The notes: generated by a model from the letters alone, not told the origin. 59,865 bases of DNA from Candidatus Zixiibacteriota bacterium (GCA_030615745.1 JAUWYR010000011.1:1-59865); one strand, 5' to 3'; counted from the stretch's first letter, positions 18,725-27,523 are shown. Program-made: numbers and translations.

Positions 18725-19617
18725 AAGAGCTCGAACTTAAAATATCTTTTGGGGTTTTTCTTTATATCCTTGACCAATTCATCGACAGATTTGGTGGTGT
18801 TCTTAAGTTCCTCATATAAACTTTTATCATTTATCAGCTTACCCAAAGTCCCTTCACCTCTCTCGATTTTCTCGGAGAGAATTTTCAAAGAAAAAGACAA
18901 GGAATCGAGCACCTCGGTAATATTTTTAAACCTCTCGGAGGCGCTGGCGAAATTATCCACTGTAGAGTTCAGTTTTTCTTTATTATCGTCCACCATCTTT
19001 TTCAACTCAGATGAGGCATAATGGAGGTTATTCACGGTTTTGCCTATCTTTTTTTTGTTCTGAGCTAAAAGGGAGGATAAGTCCTCTGAAAGTCTTCTCA
19101 TATTTTCAATAGACTTTTTTATCGACTCTTCAGCCCAGGCTGTTCCAAAGGTCCCCTGAAGATTAGAAGTTAATCTCCTGATCTCAGTGATCATCTCTCC
19201 CATCATTCCCATCACCTCAGGGATACCGCTATCAAAAAAACCTTTTTGGAGTTTGGATAAGTCCAGCAGTATCTGGCTATGACCAGGCTCTACCTCAATA
19301 TATCTTTCTCCCATAAGGCCTATGTTTTTCACAGTGAAGCTCGCATCCTCCTTTAAAATCACATCTGAGGATAGATTGAAGGTCACCAGAACCTCACCTT
19401 GATAAATTACCATCTTTTCCACCCCACCTTTAGCCACTCCTAAAACCGCCACCGGATCCCCGATCTCCAAAGCACCCACATTGGGGAAAAGGACACTATA
19501 GGTGTATCTTTCTTGTCTGAACTTATATTCTTTGAGCCAGATAATCCCCCATGCAAAAATAATCACTGCTAAAACCACCACCAACCCCACCTGTAGCTCA
19601 ACTTTTCGATCTCTCAT
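18721..19617 (-). CDS. mlaD: MCE-domain lipid transport protein (MlaD-like)
   Basis: A periplasmic substrate-binding component of an Mla/MCE lipid transporter. One N-terminal membrane anchor (residues 8-28, LQVGLVVVLAVIIFAWGII) is followed by an MCE domain (about 35-115: PNVGALEIGDPVAVLGVAKG ... NIGLMGERYIEVEPG). A long helical tail from 130 onward has coiled-coil character, as in larger MCE proteins. No mlaE or mlaF gene is nearby, so the permease and ATPase must be encoded elsewhere. The ATG is preceded by a CGAAGCATTCTTCG palindrome instead of a clean ribosome site. The gene lies 30 nt behind hprK and overlaps GH57 by 4 bp. Confidence 0.9.
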   Translation of the reverse strand: MRDRKVELQVGLVVVLAVIIFAWGIIWLKEYKFRQERYTYSVLFPNVGALEIGDPVAVLGVAKGGVEKMVIYQGEVLVTFNLSSDVILKEDASFTVKNIGLMGERYIEVEPGHSQILLDLSKLQKGFFDSGIPEVMGMMGEMITEIRRLTSNLQGTFGTAWAEESIKKSIENMRRLSEDLSSLLAQNKKKIGKTVNNLHYASSELKKMVDDNKEKLNSTVDNFASASERFKNITEVLDSLSFSLKILSEKIERGEGTLGKLINDKSLYEELKNTTKSVDELVKDIKKNPKRYFKFELF

Positions 19618-19620
19618 CTT

Positions 19621-19634
19621 CGAAGAATGCTTCG
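19621..19634. repeat. CGAAGAATGCTTCG palindrome before mlaD
   Basis: A 14-bp near-palindrome directly ahead of the mlaD start. On the minus strand it reads ATGCGAAGCATTCTTCGA, so it also contains its own ATG and a seven-codon mini-ORF ending across the mlaD ATG. A matching sequence forms the first codons of kdsB (31135-31148). Confidence 0.7.
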
Positions 19635-19647
19635 CATTTTTTTAAGT

Positions 19648-20616
19648 TTATTCTATATCACTTTCTAAATAGTCTCTTACTAAGCTTTTTCTATAGATCT
19701 CCCCAGTAAGTCTACGTGAGAAAGCCTTGGCTGGATGCTCTCCATACGTTTTAAGCATATGACTCATTGCGATAACCTCTGAGATCACCGTGATATTCTT
19801 GCCTGGGGAAACAGGGAGGATAATCAAAGGGATCTCAACTCCTAAGATAGTGGTGAACTTATCCTCCACCCCTAATCTCTCAAATTCTTTTTCATCCTCC
19901 CACCACACCAGCATGACTTCCACCTCGATCCTTTTCTGGATCCTAATGGCTCTGATCCCGAAAAGTTTTTCTATATCTATAATCCCGATACCTCTTATCT
20001 CCATATGATGACCTAAGAACTCAGAACCGGTCCCGACAATCACCTCGGGCGCTTTTTTTATCACCTTTATTATATCATCAGCTACAAGTCGATGCCCCCT
20101 CTCCACCAGATCAAGTGCACACTCAGACTTACCTATACCCGATTTACCAGTGTAGAAAAGCCCCACCCCATACACATCCACCAAGGTTCCATGTAATGTA
20201 ATGGAAGGGGCGAATATATTTGACAAATACGCGCTCAGTCTATTGGTTAGCTCAGCTGTGGAAAGTCTCGATTGAAAAATTGCAATCTTTTTCTGATTAG
20301 CAAGATCGACCAACTCCGGGGGTGGCATTATATTCTTGGTAACTATTATACAGGGAAGAGCAAACCTCATTATATTCTCGATAAGTTTTTTTCTTTTCTC
20401 TGAATCTAAGCTTTTAAGATAAGCCAACTCTGTCTCACCCAAAACCTGCGTTCTCTCATAAGCGAATCTATCTATAAACCCAGCAAGAGCCAGACCTGGT
20501 CTATGAATCTGCTCATCCTTGATCTCTTTTTTAAGCCCATCCTCATTGGTTAAAAGGGTAAGCTCAAAAAAATCCTTCCTTTGTTTGTACATTTCCTCTA
20601 CGATGACCTTACCCAA
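19648..20616 (-). CDS. hprK: HPr kinase/phosphorylase
   Basis: Phosphorylates and dephosphorylates HPr (or an NPr-like partner) on serine, linking carbon status to regulation. At 322 aa it is full length. The Walker A motif GKSGIGKS lies at 157-164, followed by LVADD. The HprK signature EIRGIGIIDIEKLFG and the capping IEVEVMLVWWEDE follow. Its place behind rpoN and hpf is a recurring arrangement in bacteria that have only a partial PTS, where HprK serves regulation, not sugar uptake. No HPr gene is in the window. The ATG follows hpf by about 20 nt. Confidence 0.96.
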   Translation of the reverse strand: MGKVIVEEMYKQRKDFFELTLLTNEDGLKKEIKDEQIHRPGLALAGFIDRFAYERTQVLGETELAYLKSLDSEKRKKLIENIMRFALPCIIVTKNIMPPPELVDLANQKKIAIFQSRLSTAELTNRLSAYLSNIFAPSITLHGTLVDVYGVGLFYTGKSGIGKSECALDLVERGHRLVADDIIKVIKKAPEVIVGTGSEFLGHHMEIRGIGIIDIEKLFGIRAIRIQKRIEVEVMLVWWEDEKEFERLGVEDKFTTILGVEIPLIILPVSPGKNITVISEVIAMSHMLKTYGEHPAKAFSRRLTGEIYRKSLVRDYLESDIE

Positions 20617-20636
20617 TTTTTCTCACCTTCCTTAAA

Positions 20637-20993
20637 TTAATCCCCTTCTTTATCCAGAGCGGCCTCAGATTTTGTCTGGCCTCTTAAAGCCAAAGCCTTT
20701 TTTACCTTTTTGTCCTTCAATTTCGATTTATATTTTTTAAGCTGTGCTTCCATTTTCTCTATCGCCTTCTCAATCGATGAATAAATATCGTAGGAGCGAT
20801 GCTTGCTACTCAACACAGTGCCATAAACCTTGGTTGTAAGCTCAGCGGTTATTCGGCTTTTCTCTGAATCTAATATCAGATGACAATCTATTATGTGGTT
20901 AAAATATTTTTCCAATTTTTTGACCTCCTTTTGGGCGAAATCTTTCAAGTCTTCTGTGAGGTCAAAGTGTCTGGCAGTTGTTCTGATCTGCAT
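20637..20993 (-). CDS. hpf: Ribosome hibernation promoting factor (short HPF/RaiA family)
   Basis: Binds the small ribosomal subunit in slow growth and blocks tRNA and mRNA sites. The 118-aa protein has the single HPF/RaiA domain (MQIRTTARHFDLTEDLKDFAQKEV ... with DCHLILDSEKSRITAELT) and a Lys-rich tail, lacking the long-form dimerisation domain. It lies between rpoN and hprK, a very common order in which hpf is expressed with sigma54. Confidence 0.93.
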   Translation of the reverse strand: MQIRTTARHFDLTEDLKDFAQKEVKKLEKYFNHIIDCHLILDSEKSRITAELTTKVYGTVLSSKHRSYDIYSSIEKAIEKMEAQLKKYKSKLKDKKVKKALALRGQTKSEAALDKEGD

Positions 20994-21094
20994 AAAAAAC
21001 TCCTTTCCTTAAAAAGGGTTTTAAAAAAGATTTTTTTGAAAACAAAAGCAGAAGTAAATTGGATGTTTTTCAACTCTCATCTGAGATTTTATAG

Positions 21095-22495
21095 TTAATC
21101 ATTTTCCTTTACTCTTTTTCTGAACCTGGCAGGCAAAATCTTCAACTCCTCACGGTACTTGGTTACTGTGCGTCTGGCTATATTTATCTCTTCTTTTTTT
21201 AATAGGTTACAGATCTGCTGATCGGATAAAGGAGAGAGTGGGGCTTCTGTTTTTATGATTTTTTCTATTAAGTCTTTAACACTGCGCCTTGAGAGCTCCT
21301 CACCGTTCTGTTTTTGAAGCCCTTTATTGAAGAAATGTTTTATCTCATACATTCCTTGAGGAGTCTGCACATATTTATCATTAGCTACCCTTGAAATTGT
21401 GGCAACGTGCATTTCCACCTTATCTGCGATAGTCTCCATAATAAGTGGCTTAAGATAGTCTGGTCCATTTTCAAAAAAATCTCGCTGTTGTTCAACTATA
21501 GCCTCCACCACTTTTATCATAGTGGTGCGACGCTGATTCAAAGCATTCAAAAACCAACGAGCCTGTTCTAATTTCTTTTTGATATATTCTTTGGTCTCAG
21601 GGGTTGATTTGGAACTTTTTTTGACCAGCTTCTTATAAGCTGGATTTATTCTCAGACGAGGCACATTTTTGTCGTTATGATAGACCACATAATCTTCCCC
21701 GATCTTCTCCACGATCAGGTCCGGAATAACTGGAGCCGCTCCCGGGGTAAATCTTCCGTAAGCTGGCTTTGGAGAAAGGCTTCTTATCACCTCCATAGCC
21801 TTTTGCGCTTCCTCGAACCCAACACCTAAAATCTTAGCCAGCTGGGAAATGCTTTTTTTATCTAACTCGCTTAAATGATTTTGAACAATCTTGTAAGCTA
21901 AAGTTTCCTTGAGATTTTTCCCCCTCAACTGAATTAAAAGGGACTCTTTTAAATCTCTTGCTCCTACCCCTGGAGGATCAAAACTTTGAATCAGGGATAG
22001 AATTTTTTTGGTGGTCTCAGGTTCCGATTTTAGGGTATCGATTATCTCCTCAATCGAACAGCAAAGATAACCATTTTCATCGATATTTCCGATGATATAC
22101 TCACCTATTTCGTACTCCTCTTTGGAGAGTTTGTGGTAGCTGAGTTGTTCTAAGAGATAGTCATACAAAGTCTTCTCAAAAACAAAAACAGGTTCTGCTT
22201 GCTCTTCTTTTTTCTCCTTCTCAAATCTAAATTTATATCCGATATCATCGTCCAAGTAATCCTCCCAGTTGATCTTCGAGAGCTGGGGGTCAATTTGGAC
22301 CTCCTCCTCAGATAAGCCTTTTTCCTCCTCATCTGTCTCAGTCGGAGGCTCGACCTCCTCTAAGAGGGGATTGATTGCCAGTTCCTGACGTAGAGTCTGC
22401 TCAAGCCTCAAAAGAGGCATTTGAAGCATTCTTAAAGATTGAATGAGTTGAGGAGCTAAAATCTGCCTGAGTTTAACTTGAAGTCCTAATTTCAT
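21095..22495 (-). CDS. rpoN: RNA polymerase sigma-54 factor
   Basis: Directs polymerase to -24/-12 promoters and needs an enhancer-binding ATPase. The 466-aa protein has the N-terminal activator-interacting region (MKLGLQVKLRQILAPQLIQ SLRMLQM), an acidic region II (50-115), the core-binding region and a helix-turn-helix (ADKVEMHVATISRVAND). The diagnostic RpoN box ARRTVTKYREEL lies near the end. A matching sigma54 promoter is seen at 38467-38482. Located between lptB and hpf, its classical neighbourhood. Confidence 0.97.
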   Translation of the reverse strand: MKLGLQVKLRQILAPQLIQSLRMLQMPLLRLEQTLRQELAINPLLEEVEPPTETDEEEKGLSEEEVQIDPQLSKINWEDYLDDDIGYKFRFEKEKKEEQAEPVFVFEKTLYDYLLEQLSYHKLSKEEYEIGEYIIGNIDENGYLCCSIEEIIDTLKSEPETTKKILSLIQSFDPPGVGARDLKESLLIQLRGKNLKETLAYKIVQNHLSELDKKSISQLAKILGVGFEEAQKAMEVIRSLSPKPAYGRFTPGAAPVIPDLIVEKIGEDYVVYHNDKNVPRLRINPAYKKLVKKSSKSTPETKEYIKKKLEQARWFLNALNQRRTTMIKVVEAIVEQQRDFFENGPDYLKPLIMETIADKVEMHVATISRVANDKYVQTPQGMYEIKHFFNKGLQKQNGEELSRRSVKDLIEKIIKTEAPLSPLSDQQICNLLKKEEINIARRTVTKYREELKILPARFRKRVKEND

Positions 22496-22531
22496 ATTTT
22501 CGTCTCTTTTTTATATCTTTATCGGAAGAAT

Positions 22532-23257
22532 TCAATTCAACCTAAATTTCTCTCCTAAATAAATCTTTTTAGCCTCAGGATCAGAGGCTAAAAACTGAGC
22601 TGAACCCGATTTCAAAACCCCTCCATCACACATAAGATAGGCTCTATCAGTTATGGAGAGCGTTTCCCTCACATTATGGTCTGTTATCAAAAGACCCAAG
22701 CCTTTCTCTTTCAGCCTGTGAATTATTTTCTGAATATCCTCAACAGCTATTGGGTCGATCCCGGAGAAAGGCTCATCCAAAAGCAAAAACTTAGGCTGGG
22801 TTACTAAAGCTCTTGTTATCTCAACCCTTCTCCTTTCCCCTCCTGAAAGAGTATAGGCTTTGTTTTTGGCTAAATGGGATATATCGAGCTCATCTAAAAA
22901 ATATTTCAGTTTCTCTTTTTTTTCAGATTTTGAAAAGTTTTGCATCTCCAAGATAGCCATTATGTTCTGCTCCACAGTCAGTTTTCTGAAAATAGACGGC
23001 TCCTGAGAAAGATAGCCAATACCTCTTTTAGCTCTCTTATACATAGGCAAAGATGTAATATCCTCATCATCTAAAAGAATTTTCCCGAAATTCGGCTTGA
23101 TAAAGCCAATTATCATATAGAAAGTGGTGGTCTTTCCAGCTCCATTAGGACCTAAAAGTCCAACGATTTCACCCTGTTCGACCTCAATTGAGACAAAATT
23201 GACCACCTTCCTTCTCCTATATATTTTTACTAAATTTTGGGTTCTTAAGATTGACAT
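22532..23257 (-). CDS. lptB: LPS export ABC transporter ATP-binding protein
   Basis: The ATPase of the LptBFGC complex that pulls LPS out of the inner membrane. The 241-aa protein has Walker [10 protein letters not shown], the Q-loop region [18 protein letters not shown], the signature [11 protein letters not shown], Walker [13 protein letters not shown] and the H-loop TDHNV. SQEPSIF is typical of LptB as opposed to other small ABC ATPases. It is preceded by lptC with only 12 nt between them. The usual lptA gene is absent at this point. Confidence 0.95.
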   Translation of the reverse strand: MSILRTQNLVKIYRRRKVVNFVSIEVEQGEIVGLLGPNGAGKTTTFYMIIGFIKPNFGKILLDDEDITSLPMYKRAKRGIGYLSQEPSIFRKLTVEQNIMAILEMQNFSKSEKKEKLKYFLDELDISHLAKNKAYTLSGGERRRVEITRALVTQPKFLLLDEPFSGIDPIAVEDIQKIIHRLKEKGLGLLITDHNVRETLSITDRAYLMCDGGVLKSGSAQFLASDPEAKKIYLGEKFRLN

Positions 23258-23269
23258 TTTTTTATAAAG

Positions 23270-23830
23270 TTATTCGATCTCTTCATTCTCTTTTTTATGG
23301 ATTTCTCCTTTTACCCATCTTTTTATCTTAAAATTCCTCAAATTCTGGTCCGCCTCAAGTCCATATCCGGTCATTATATCCTTTCCTTTGGTCATCTTTA
23401 CAAACTCATCCGTGGTGATCTTATTTATTTTAGGATCCCATTTTAAGCTTTCGGTCTCAAGTTTTATCCCATCATCTGTGACCACAAAAACATTACCTAA
23501 AACCTCTAAGTTCTGTCTTTTCTCCCATACCCATCCACTATCTGCAGTAAGATGAGAGGTATGTTCTCCTAAGGTATCGTAGAAATCGACTTCAAGTGTT
23601 TTCGCCTTTGTAAAATCCTTATCCACCCATTTAAAAATAGATCTCGCTTTTATAACTGTCGATTTTTTACCGTTAACAGTAAAAACCATGGTAGCATTCT
23701 CAATAACCTGGTCTGGTAAATCTTTTATCAATTTTTTTTTCATCTTTTGGTCTTCACCGCATCTGAGAAAAAGGATGATTCCTAATATTATTATAATATA
23801 TAATCTTATAAAATCCAGAGTTTTTCGCAT
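23270..23830 (-). CDS. lptC: LPS export periplasmic bridge protein LptC
   Basis: Accepts LPS from LptBFG and passes it to the periplasmic LptA bridge. The 186-aa protein has one N-terminal anchor (residues 7-24, FIRLYIIIILGIILFLRC). Its Cys24 could alternatively be a lipobox cysteine. A beta-jellyroll region follows with the LptC/OstA-like pattern (HLTADSGWVWEKRQNLEVLGNV, LETESLKWDPKINKITTDE). Assignment rests on this pattern and on position next to lptB. The domain is shared with LptA, so a merged role cannot be excluded. Confidence 0.85.
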   Translation of the reverse strand: MRKTLDFIRLYIIIILGIILFLRCGEDQKMKKKLIKDLPDQVIENATMVFTVNGKKSTVIKARSIFKWVDKDFTKAKTLEVDFYDTLGEHTSHLTADSGWVWEKRQNLEVLGNVFVVTDDGIKLETESLKWDPKINKITTDEFVKMTKGKDIMTGYGLEADQNLRNFKIKRWVKGEIHKKENEEIE

Positions 23831-23927
23831 CTTTGTAACTACTAACCTCTAAAAGTATACGATTCTAAAAAGGCTTCTACCTATGACTATCTGTTTAATC
23901 TGTTGGGAGTCAACCTTTTTTCATGTG

Positions 23928-24752
23928 TTATGTTGGTTGAGACTTCCATCTTTTGTGCATCCAGACCCATTCAGATGGGTTTTCTCTTATTATCTTCTCC
24001 AGCTCCTCAGTATAAAGTTGGGTTATTTGAACCAAATCTTTTTCTTTTTCCCCTGTTGGGGTAAAAACAATAGGTTTTTTTACAATAATTTTGTAACCAT
24101 ATCTACCCATTCTTAAAATAGCCAAAGGGACTATTGGAAAACCATACTTCAGGTGAAGAAGTGCTGGTCCTAAGGGTGTTTTGGCTTTTTTGCCAAAAAA
24201 ATCTACATAAACCCCCTTGACTTTTTTGGAATCCTGATCAGCTAAAATGCCCAAGACCCTCCCCTGACGCAAAGTAAAAATCATCTTGCGAATATCCTCA
24301 GTAGAGTTTATATTCTCCAATCCCATCTTCTCTCTGTTCTCAATCAAAAGCTTGTTCAATTTCGGGTCATAAGCCTCTCTTCCAACTACAGATAGCTTAT
24401 AACCTCTTAAGGAAAGATAAGCTGCTAAAAGCTCGAAGTTCCCGATGTGTCCGGTAAGAATAATAACCCCCTTCCCCTCTTTGTAAACCGAATCAAGATA
24501 CTTTAGCCCTTCAACAAAAACTATTTTTTTTATCTTTTCCCAGTTAAAACTTCTCAGACGTGCAACATCTGCTGAATTTTTACCCAAATTTTCAAAAACC
24601 TGAACAGAAATTTTTTTTATCCTTTTTTCATCGAATTTATCCCTCAAAGCAAACTTTAAATGTTTAAAGGTTGTTCTTCTATCCTGGATTAATAAAAAAT
24701 AAGCCAGCCTTCCTAAGAGTTGACCTAAAAAAACAGAGCTTTGACGGGGCAA
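23928..24752 (-). CDS. lpxL: Lipid A acyltransferase (LpxL/HtrB family)
   Basis: Adds a secondary acyl chain to KDO-lipid IVA at the inner membrane. The catalytic HxxxxE motif is seen in LTGHIGNFE, with LADQDSKKVKGVYVDFFGK and TPLGPALLHLK further on, as expected for the family. The first usual start codon is a TTG at 24752. However, the open frame continues upstream and encodes KNFCVFWFVRFLIILFNLLP, the hydrophobic membrane anchor these enzymes normally have. The upstream frame begins immediately after the kdsD stop codon with ATA (24821), preceded by GGGGGTGG. The true protein therefore probably starts at a non-standard codon and has about 297 aa. Confidence 0.88.
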   Translation of the reverse strand: MPRQSSVFLGQLLGRLAYFLLIQDRRTTFKHLKFALRDKFDEKRIKKISVQVFENLGKNSADVARLRSFNWEKIKKIVFVEGLKYLDSVYKEGKGVIILTGHIGNFELLAAYLSLRGYKLSVVGREAYDPKLNKLLIENREKMGLENINSTEDIRKMIFTLRQGRVLGILADQDSKKVKGVYVDFFGKKAKTPLGPALLHLKYGFPIVPLAILRMGRYGYKIIVKKPIVFTPTGEKEKDLVQITQLYTEELEKIIRENPSEWVWMHKRWKSQPT

Positions 24753-24821
24753 AAGATTAAATAAAATAATCAGGAATCTGACAAACCAAAAGACGCAAAA
24801 GTTCTTCAGCTTTTTTCTTAT

Positions 24822-25781
24822 TCAAACCACCCCCGCCTTCAGAAGATCGTGAAGGTGAATAATACCTTTTGGTCTTCTTTGAGGATCAGGTATTATAAGA
24901 CAGGTTATGTTATAAGATTCCATAACGTTTAAAGCTTTAGCAGCCAATTCCTCGCCGTCGATAGTTTTCGGATCAGGAGTCATCACCTCTTTTGCTTTTA
25001 ACTTGAAGATAGCATCGGTCCTCTCAACCAATCTTCTCAGGTCCCCATCAGTGAAAATTCCGACCAGCTCTTTTTTTTCATTAACCACTGTGGTGGTTCC
25101 AAATCTTTTTGATGTCATCTCCAGAATGGTCTCCTTCATATTTGCCTGTTCGGATACAGTTGGTATAGAATCCCCGGTATGCATTATATCTGAGACTTTC
25201 AAAAGTAGTTTTCTTCCTAAATTTCCCCCTGGATGCAAAAGGGCAAAATCCTCCGGTGAGAAATGCCTCTCGTCCAGAAGGGCTAAAGCTAAAGCATCTC
25301 CCATCACCAAAGCTGCGGTGGTGCTGGAGGTTGGAACCAAATTATTGGAACAGGCTTCACTATCCACCGATACATCTATAACAACATCAGATTTTTCTGC
25401 CACCGGGGACAAAAGATTCCCGGTAAAAGTGATTATTGGAACCCCTAACCTTTTGAATATTGGAAAAAGCTGGTAAAGCTCATCGGTCTCACCAGATTTG
25501 GTTATAGCCAAAATCAGATCATCTCTTCTCACCATCCCTAAATCACCATGGATTCCTTCAGCAGGATGCAAAAACATAGCTGGAGTTCCAGTTGAGGCTA
25601 AGGTTGCCGCTATCTTTTTCCCTATTATTCCAGATTTACCAATTCCGGTGACTATTACCCTACCTTTGCAATTTAAGATCAGTTCAACAGCTTTAACGAA
25701 CCGTTGATTGATCTTTTTCTCCAACTCCAAAATAGCTTCAGCCTCCCTTCTTATAACCTCTTTTGCTTTTTTAATTATCAT
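24822..25781 (-). CDS. kdsD: D-arabinose 5-phosphate isomerase
   Basis: Interconverts ribulose 5-phosphate and arabinose 5-phosphate, the first step of KDO synthesis. The 319-aa protein has an N-terminal SIS domain (GIGKSGIIGKKIAATL at about 46-61; LHPAEGIHGDLGMV; SVDSEACSNNLVPTSST) and two C-terminal CBS domains (about 205-319). This is the KdsD/KpsF layout. The ATG overlaps the kdsC stop by 4 bp, and the lpxL frame begins directly at its own stop codon, so translation is probably coupled. Confidence 0.96.
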   Translation of the reverse strand: MIIKKAKEVIRREAEAILELEKKINQRFVKAVELILNCKGRVIVTGIGKSGIIGKKIAATLASTGTPAMFLHPAEGIHGDLGMVRRDDLILAITKSGETDELYQLFPIFKRLGVPIITFTGNLLSPVAEKSDVVIDVSVDSEACSNNLVPTSSTTAALVMGDALALALLDERHFSPEDFALLHPGGNLGRKLLLKVSDIMHTGDSIPTVSEQANMKETILEMTSKRFGTTTVVNEKKELVGIFTDGDLRRLVERTDAIFKLKAKEVMTPDPKTIDGEELAAKALNVMESYNITCLIIPDPQRRPKGIIHLHDLLKAGVV

Positions 25782-26323
25782 AAAAACTCCCCCGGATCAA
25801 TATTTTTACTCTCCAATATCAAATCTATAACCTCTCTGACAGCACCCTCACCACCCTTTGCAGAAGTTATATATTTTGCAAACTTTTTAGCAAAAGGGTT
25901 TGAACCTGAGACCGCAACAGGTAATCCAACCTTTTTTAAAATTGGAACATCCAAAAGATCATCTCCAATAAAACATATCTCAGCATCTTTGACCTTTAAT
26001 TTATTCTTAATTTTTTTATAAGCAACCACTTTTTTTCCAACTCCCAAAAAGATATGTTTTATCTTTAATTCTTTTGCCCTTATTTGAGTCGCTTTGGAGT
26101 TCCTGCCTGATATTAAAGCAACCTCAATACCTGACTTCATAAGGAGATAAATACCCATCCCATCTGAGACATTAAATCTTTTAGCTTCACACCCGTCATC
26201 ATCTATAAAAAGACTATTATCAGTCAAAACCCCATCAACATCCAAGATTAAAAGCTTTATTTTTTTTAAATTCTTTTTTATTCTTTTCAATTTTTCTTTG
26301 CGGAGCATCTCCGTATGGATCAA
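25778..26323 (-). CDS. kdsC: 3-deoxy-D-manno-octulosonate 8-phosphate phosphatase
   Basis: Removes phosphate from KDO-8-P. The 181-aa protein is a HAD-superfamily type C0 phosphatase with motif I LLILDVDGVLTDNS, motif II LISGRNSKAT and motif III CFIGDDLLD. The longest start is a TTG whose bases overlap the kdsA stop (TTGA). An ATG five codons later lies within the palindrome CGGAGATGCTCCG, resembling the palindromes at the starts of mlaD and kdsB. Either start is possible. It is flanked by kdsA and kdsD with overlaps on both sides. Confidence 0.95.
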   Translation of the reverse strand: MIHTEMLRKEKLKRIKKNLKKIKLLILDVDGVLTDNSLFIDDDGCEAKRFNVSDGMGIYLLMKSGIEVALISGRNSKATQIRAKELKIKHIFLGVGKKVVAYKKIKNKLKVKDAEICFIGDDLLDVPILKKVGLPVAVSGSNPFAKKFAKYITSAKGGEGAVREVIDLILESKNIDPGEFL

Positions 26324-27147
26324 GAGATTGACGATAAAAATTCATCTAATTTTTTTATTTGAATCAAAAGCTCTTCGAGTCTTTCCAGAGGGAGCATAGA
26401 TTCTTTGTCGGATAAAGCAGAGCTAACCTCAGGGTGAGTCTCAACAAACAGTCCATCACACCCGCAGGCTAAAGCAGCTCTGGTTAATGGGAGGATAAAC
26501 TGAGGTTCTCCTCCTGAGCATTCATCCTCTCCTCCTGGAAGCTGTAAGCTGTGAGTGACATCGAATATAACTGGATGGCCTGAGCTTCTCATTATAACCA
26601 AAGACCTCATATCAACAACCAAATTATGATACCCGAAAGTGGTTCCCCTTTCAGTTAAAAGTATCTGGGGATTACCCACTGATTCAGCCTTCTCAGCAAT
26701 TTTTTTCATATCCTCAGGAGCCATAAATTGCCCTTTTTTGATATTTAATGGTTTTTTTGTCTTCGCACAAGCTAAAACTAAATCGGTCTGCCTGCACAAA
26801 AATGCAGGTATCTGCAAAACATCTGCCACTTCTGATACAGGCTCTGCTTCAATTGGATTATGAACATCTGTAAGAATTGGAACTTTCAGCTTCTCTTTTA
26901 ATTTCTTGAGGATTTTCAGACCCTCATCCAGCCCCGGACCCATATAGGATTTTATACTTAATCTATTTGCTTTCAAATAAGAGGATTTAAAAATATAAGG
27001 GATGTTGTGTTTTTTGGTTAGCTCAATTATCTTCTCAGCAGTTTGAAAAGCAATTCTTTCTGATTCTAAAACACAGGGACCTGAGATCAAAACCAAAGGG
27101 TTTTTCTCCCCAATTTTAATCTCCCCTACTTTAACTAACCCAGCCAT
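26320..27147 (-). CDS. kdsA: 2-dehydro-3-deoxyphosphooctonate aldolase (KDO-8-P synthase)
   Basis: Condenses PEP with arabinose 5-phosphate. Family landmarks are LISGPCVLES, FKSSYLKANRLS, the PILTDVHNPIEAE stretch, VLQIPAFLCRQTDL and FDVTHSLQLPGG. I place the start at the ATG at 27147 (MAGLVKVGEIKIG), which has an AAAGGA ribosome site 7 nt upstream; the frame remains open for 20 more codons into the preceding GIY-YIG gene. With that start the protein has 275 aa, the normal length. CRQTDL keeps the Cys typical of metal-dependent KdsA enzymes. Confidence 0.96.
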   Translation of the reverse strand: MAGLVKVGEIKIGEKNPLVLISGPCVLESERIAFQTAEKIIELTKKHNIPYIFKSSYLKANRLSIKSYMGPGLDEGLKILKKLKEKLKVPILTDVHNPIEAEPVSEVADVLQIPAFLCRQTDLVLACAKTKKPLNIKKGQFMAPEDMKKIAEKAESVGNPQILLTERGTTFGYHNLVVDMRSLVIMRSSGHPVIFDVTHSLQLPGGEDECSGGEPQFILPLTRAALACGCDGLFVETHPEVSSALSDKESMLPLERLEELLIQIKKLDEFLSSIS

Positions 27148-27197
27148 CTTACGATCCTTTGAAAAATTTATCGACCTTATCTTACGGTGTTTTGTTT

Positions 27198-27521
27198 TTA
27201 AGACCATTCACAACCAAGAACAGGGCACCTCCAGTATGTCCCAGGTGGTGCTGCGGGGTGATTAGCATTATTAGGCGGATCATATTTATGATACCATTCA
27301 CATTCTAAATAATAAGCCTGCATTGGAGAGGTCGCGTACTCGAACCAAAAATATTTGTAGTCAGTTCCCTCTGTTAGAGAATTCTTGACACGTGTAGCTA
27401 AATTAGTATCTGATCGGCCGACATAGTGAGCCACTCTGCCATCCTGTGATAAAATATAAACCCCAGGCGAAATCTTCGTTATACGAGAATCAATGTGTGA
27501 AATAGGATATGGACCTTTCAT
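27198..27521 (-). CDS. GIY-YIG domain protein
   Basis: A small (107 aa) protein with a GIY-YIG-nuclease-like core. GVYIL (about 21-25) stands for the GIY strand, YVGRSDTNLATRVKN (38-52) for YIG plus the catalytic Arg helix, and AYYLECEWYHKYDP (70-83) supplies the Glu-bearing helix. The C-terminus is Pro/Trp/Cys-rich (RCPVLGCEW). It starts 2 nt after the stop of an Ntn-hydrolase-like gene, so the two are surely co-transcribed. They split the otherwise standard KDO operon between pyrG and kdsA. DNA- or RNA-cleaving activity is inferred from the fold only. Confidence 0.7.
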   Translation of the reverse strand: MKGPYPISHIDSRITKISPGVYILSQDGRVAHYVGRSDTNLATRVKNSLTEGTDYKYFWFEYATSPMQAYYLECEWYHKYDPPNNANHPAAPPGTYWRCPVLGCEWS

Positions 27522-27523
27522 AT

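Noticed and set aside
18578-19021. Plus-strand open frame of 147 codons
   Set aside because: Antisense to mlaD/GH57, with low-complexity composition and no ribosome site; a shadow frame.
25003-25476. Plus-strand 157-codon frame opposite kdsD
   Set aside because: Shadow of the conserved kdsD reading frame.
27148-27207. N-terminal extension of KdsA
   Set aside because: Overlaps the upstream gene; the ATG at 27147 has a proper ribosome site and gives the normal length.
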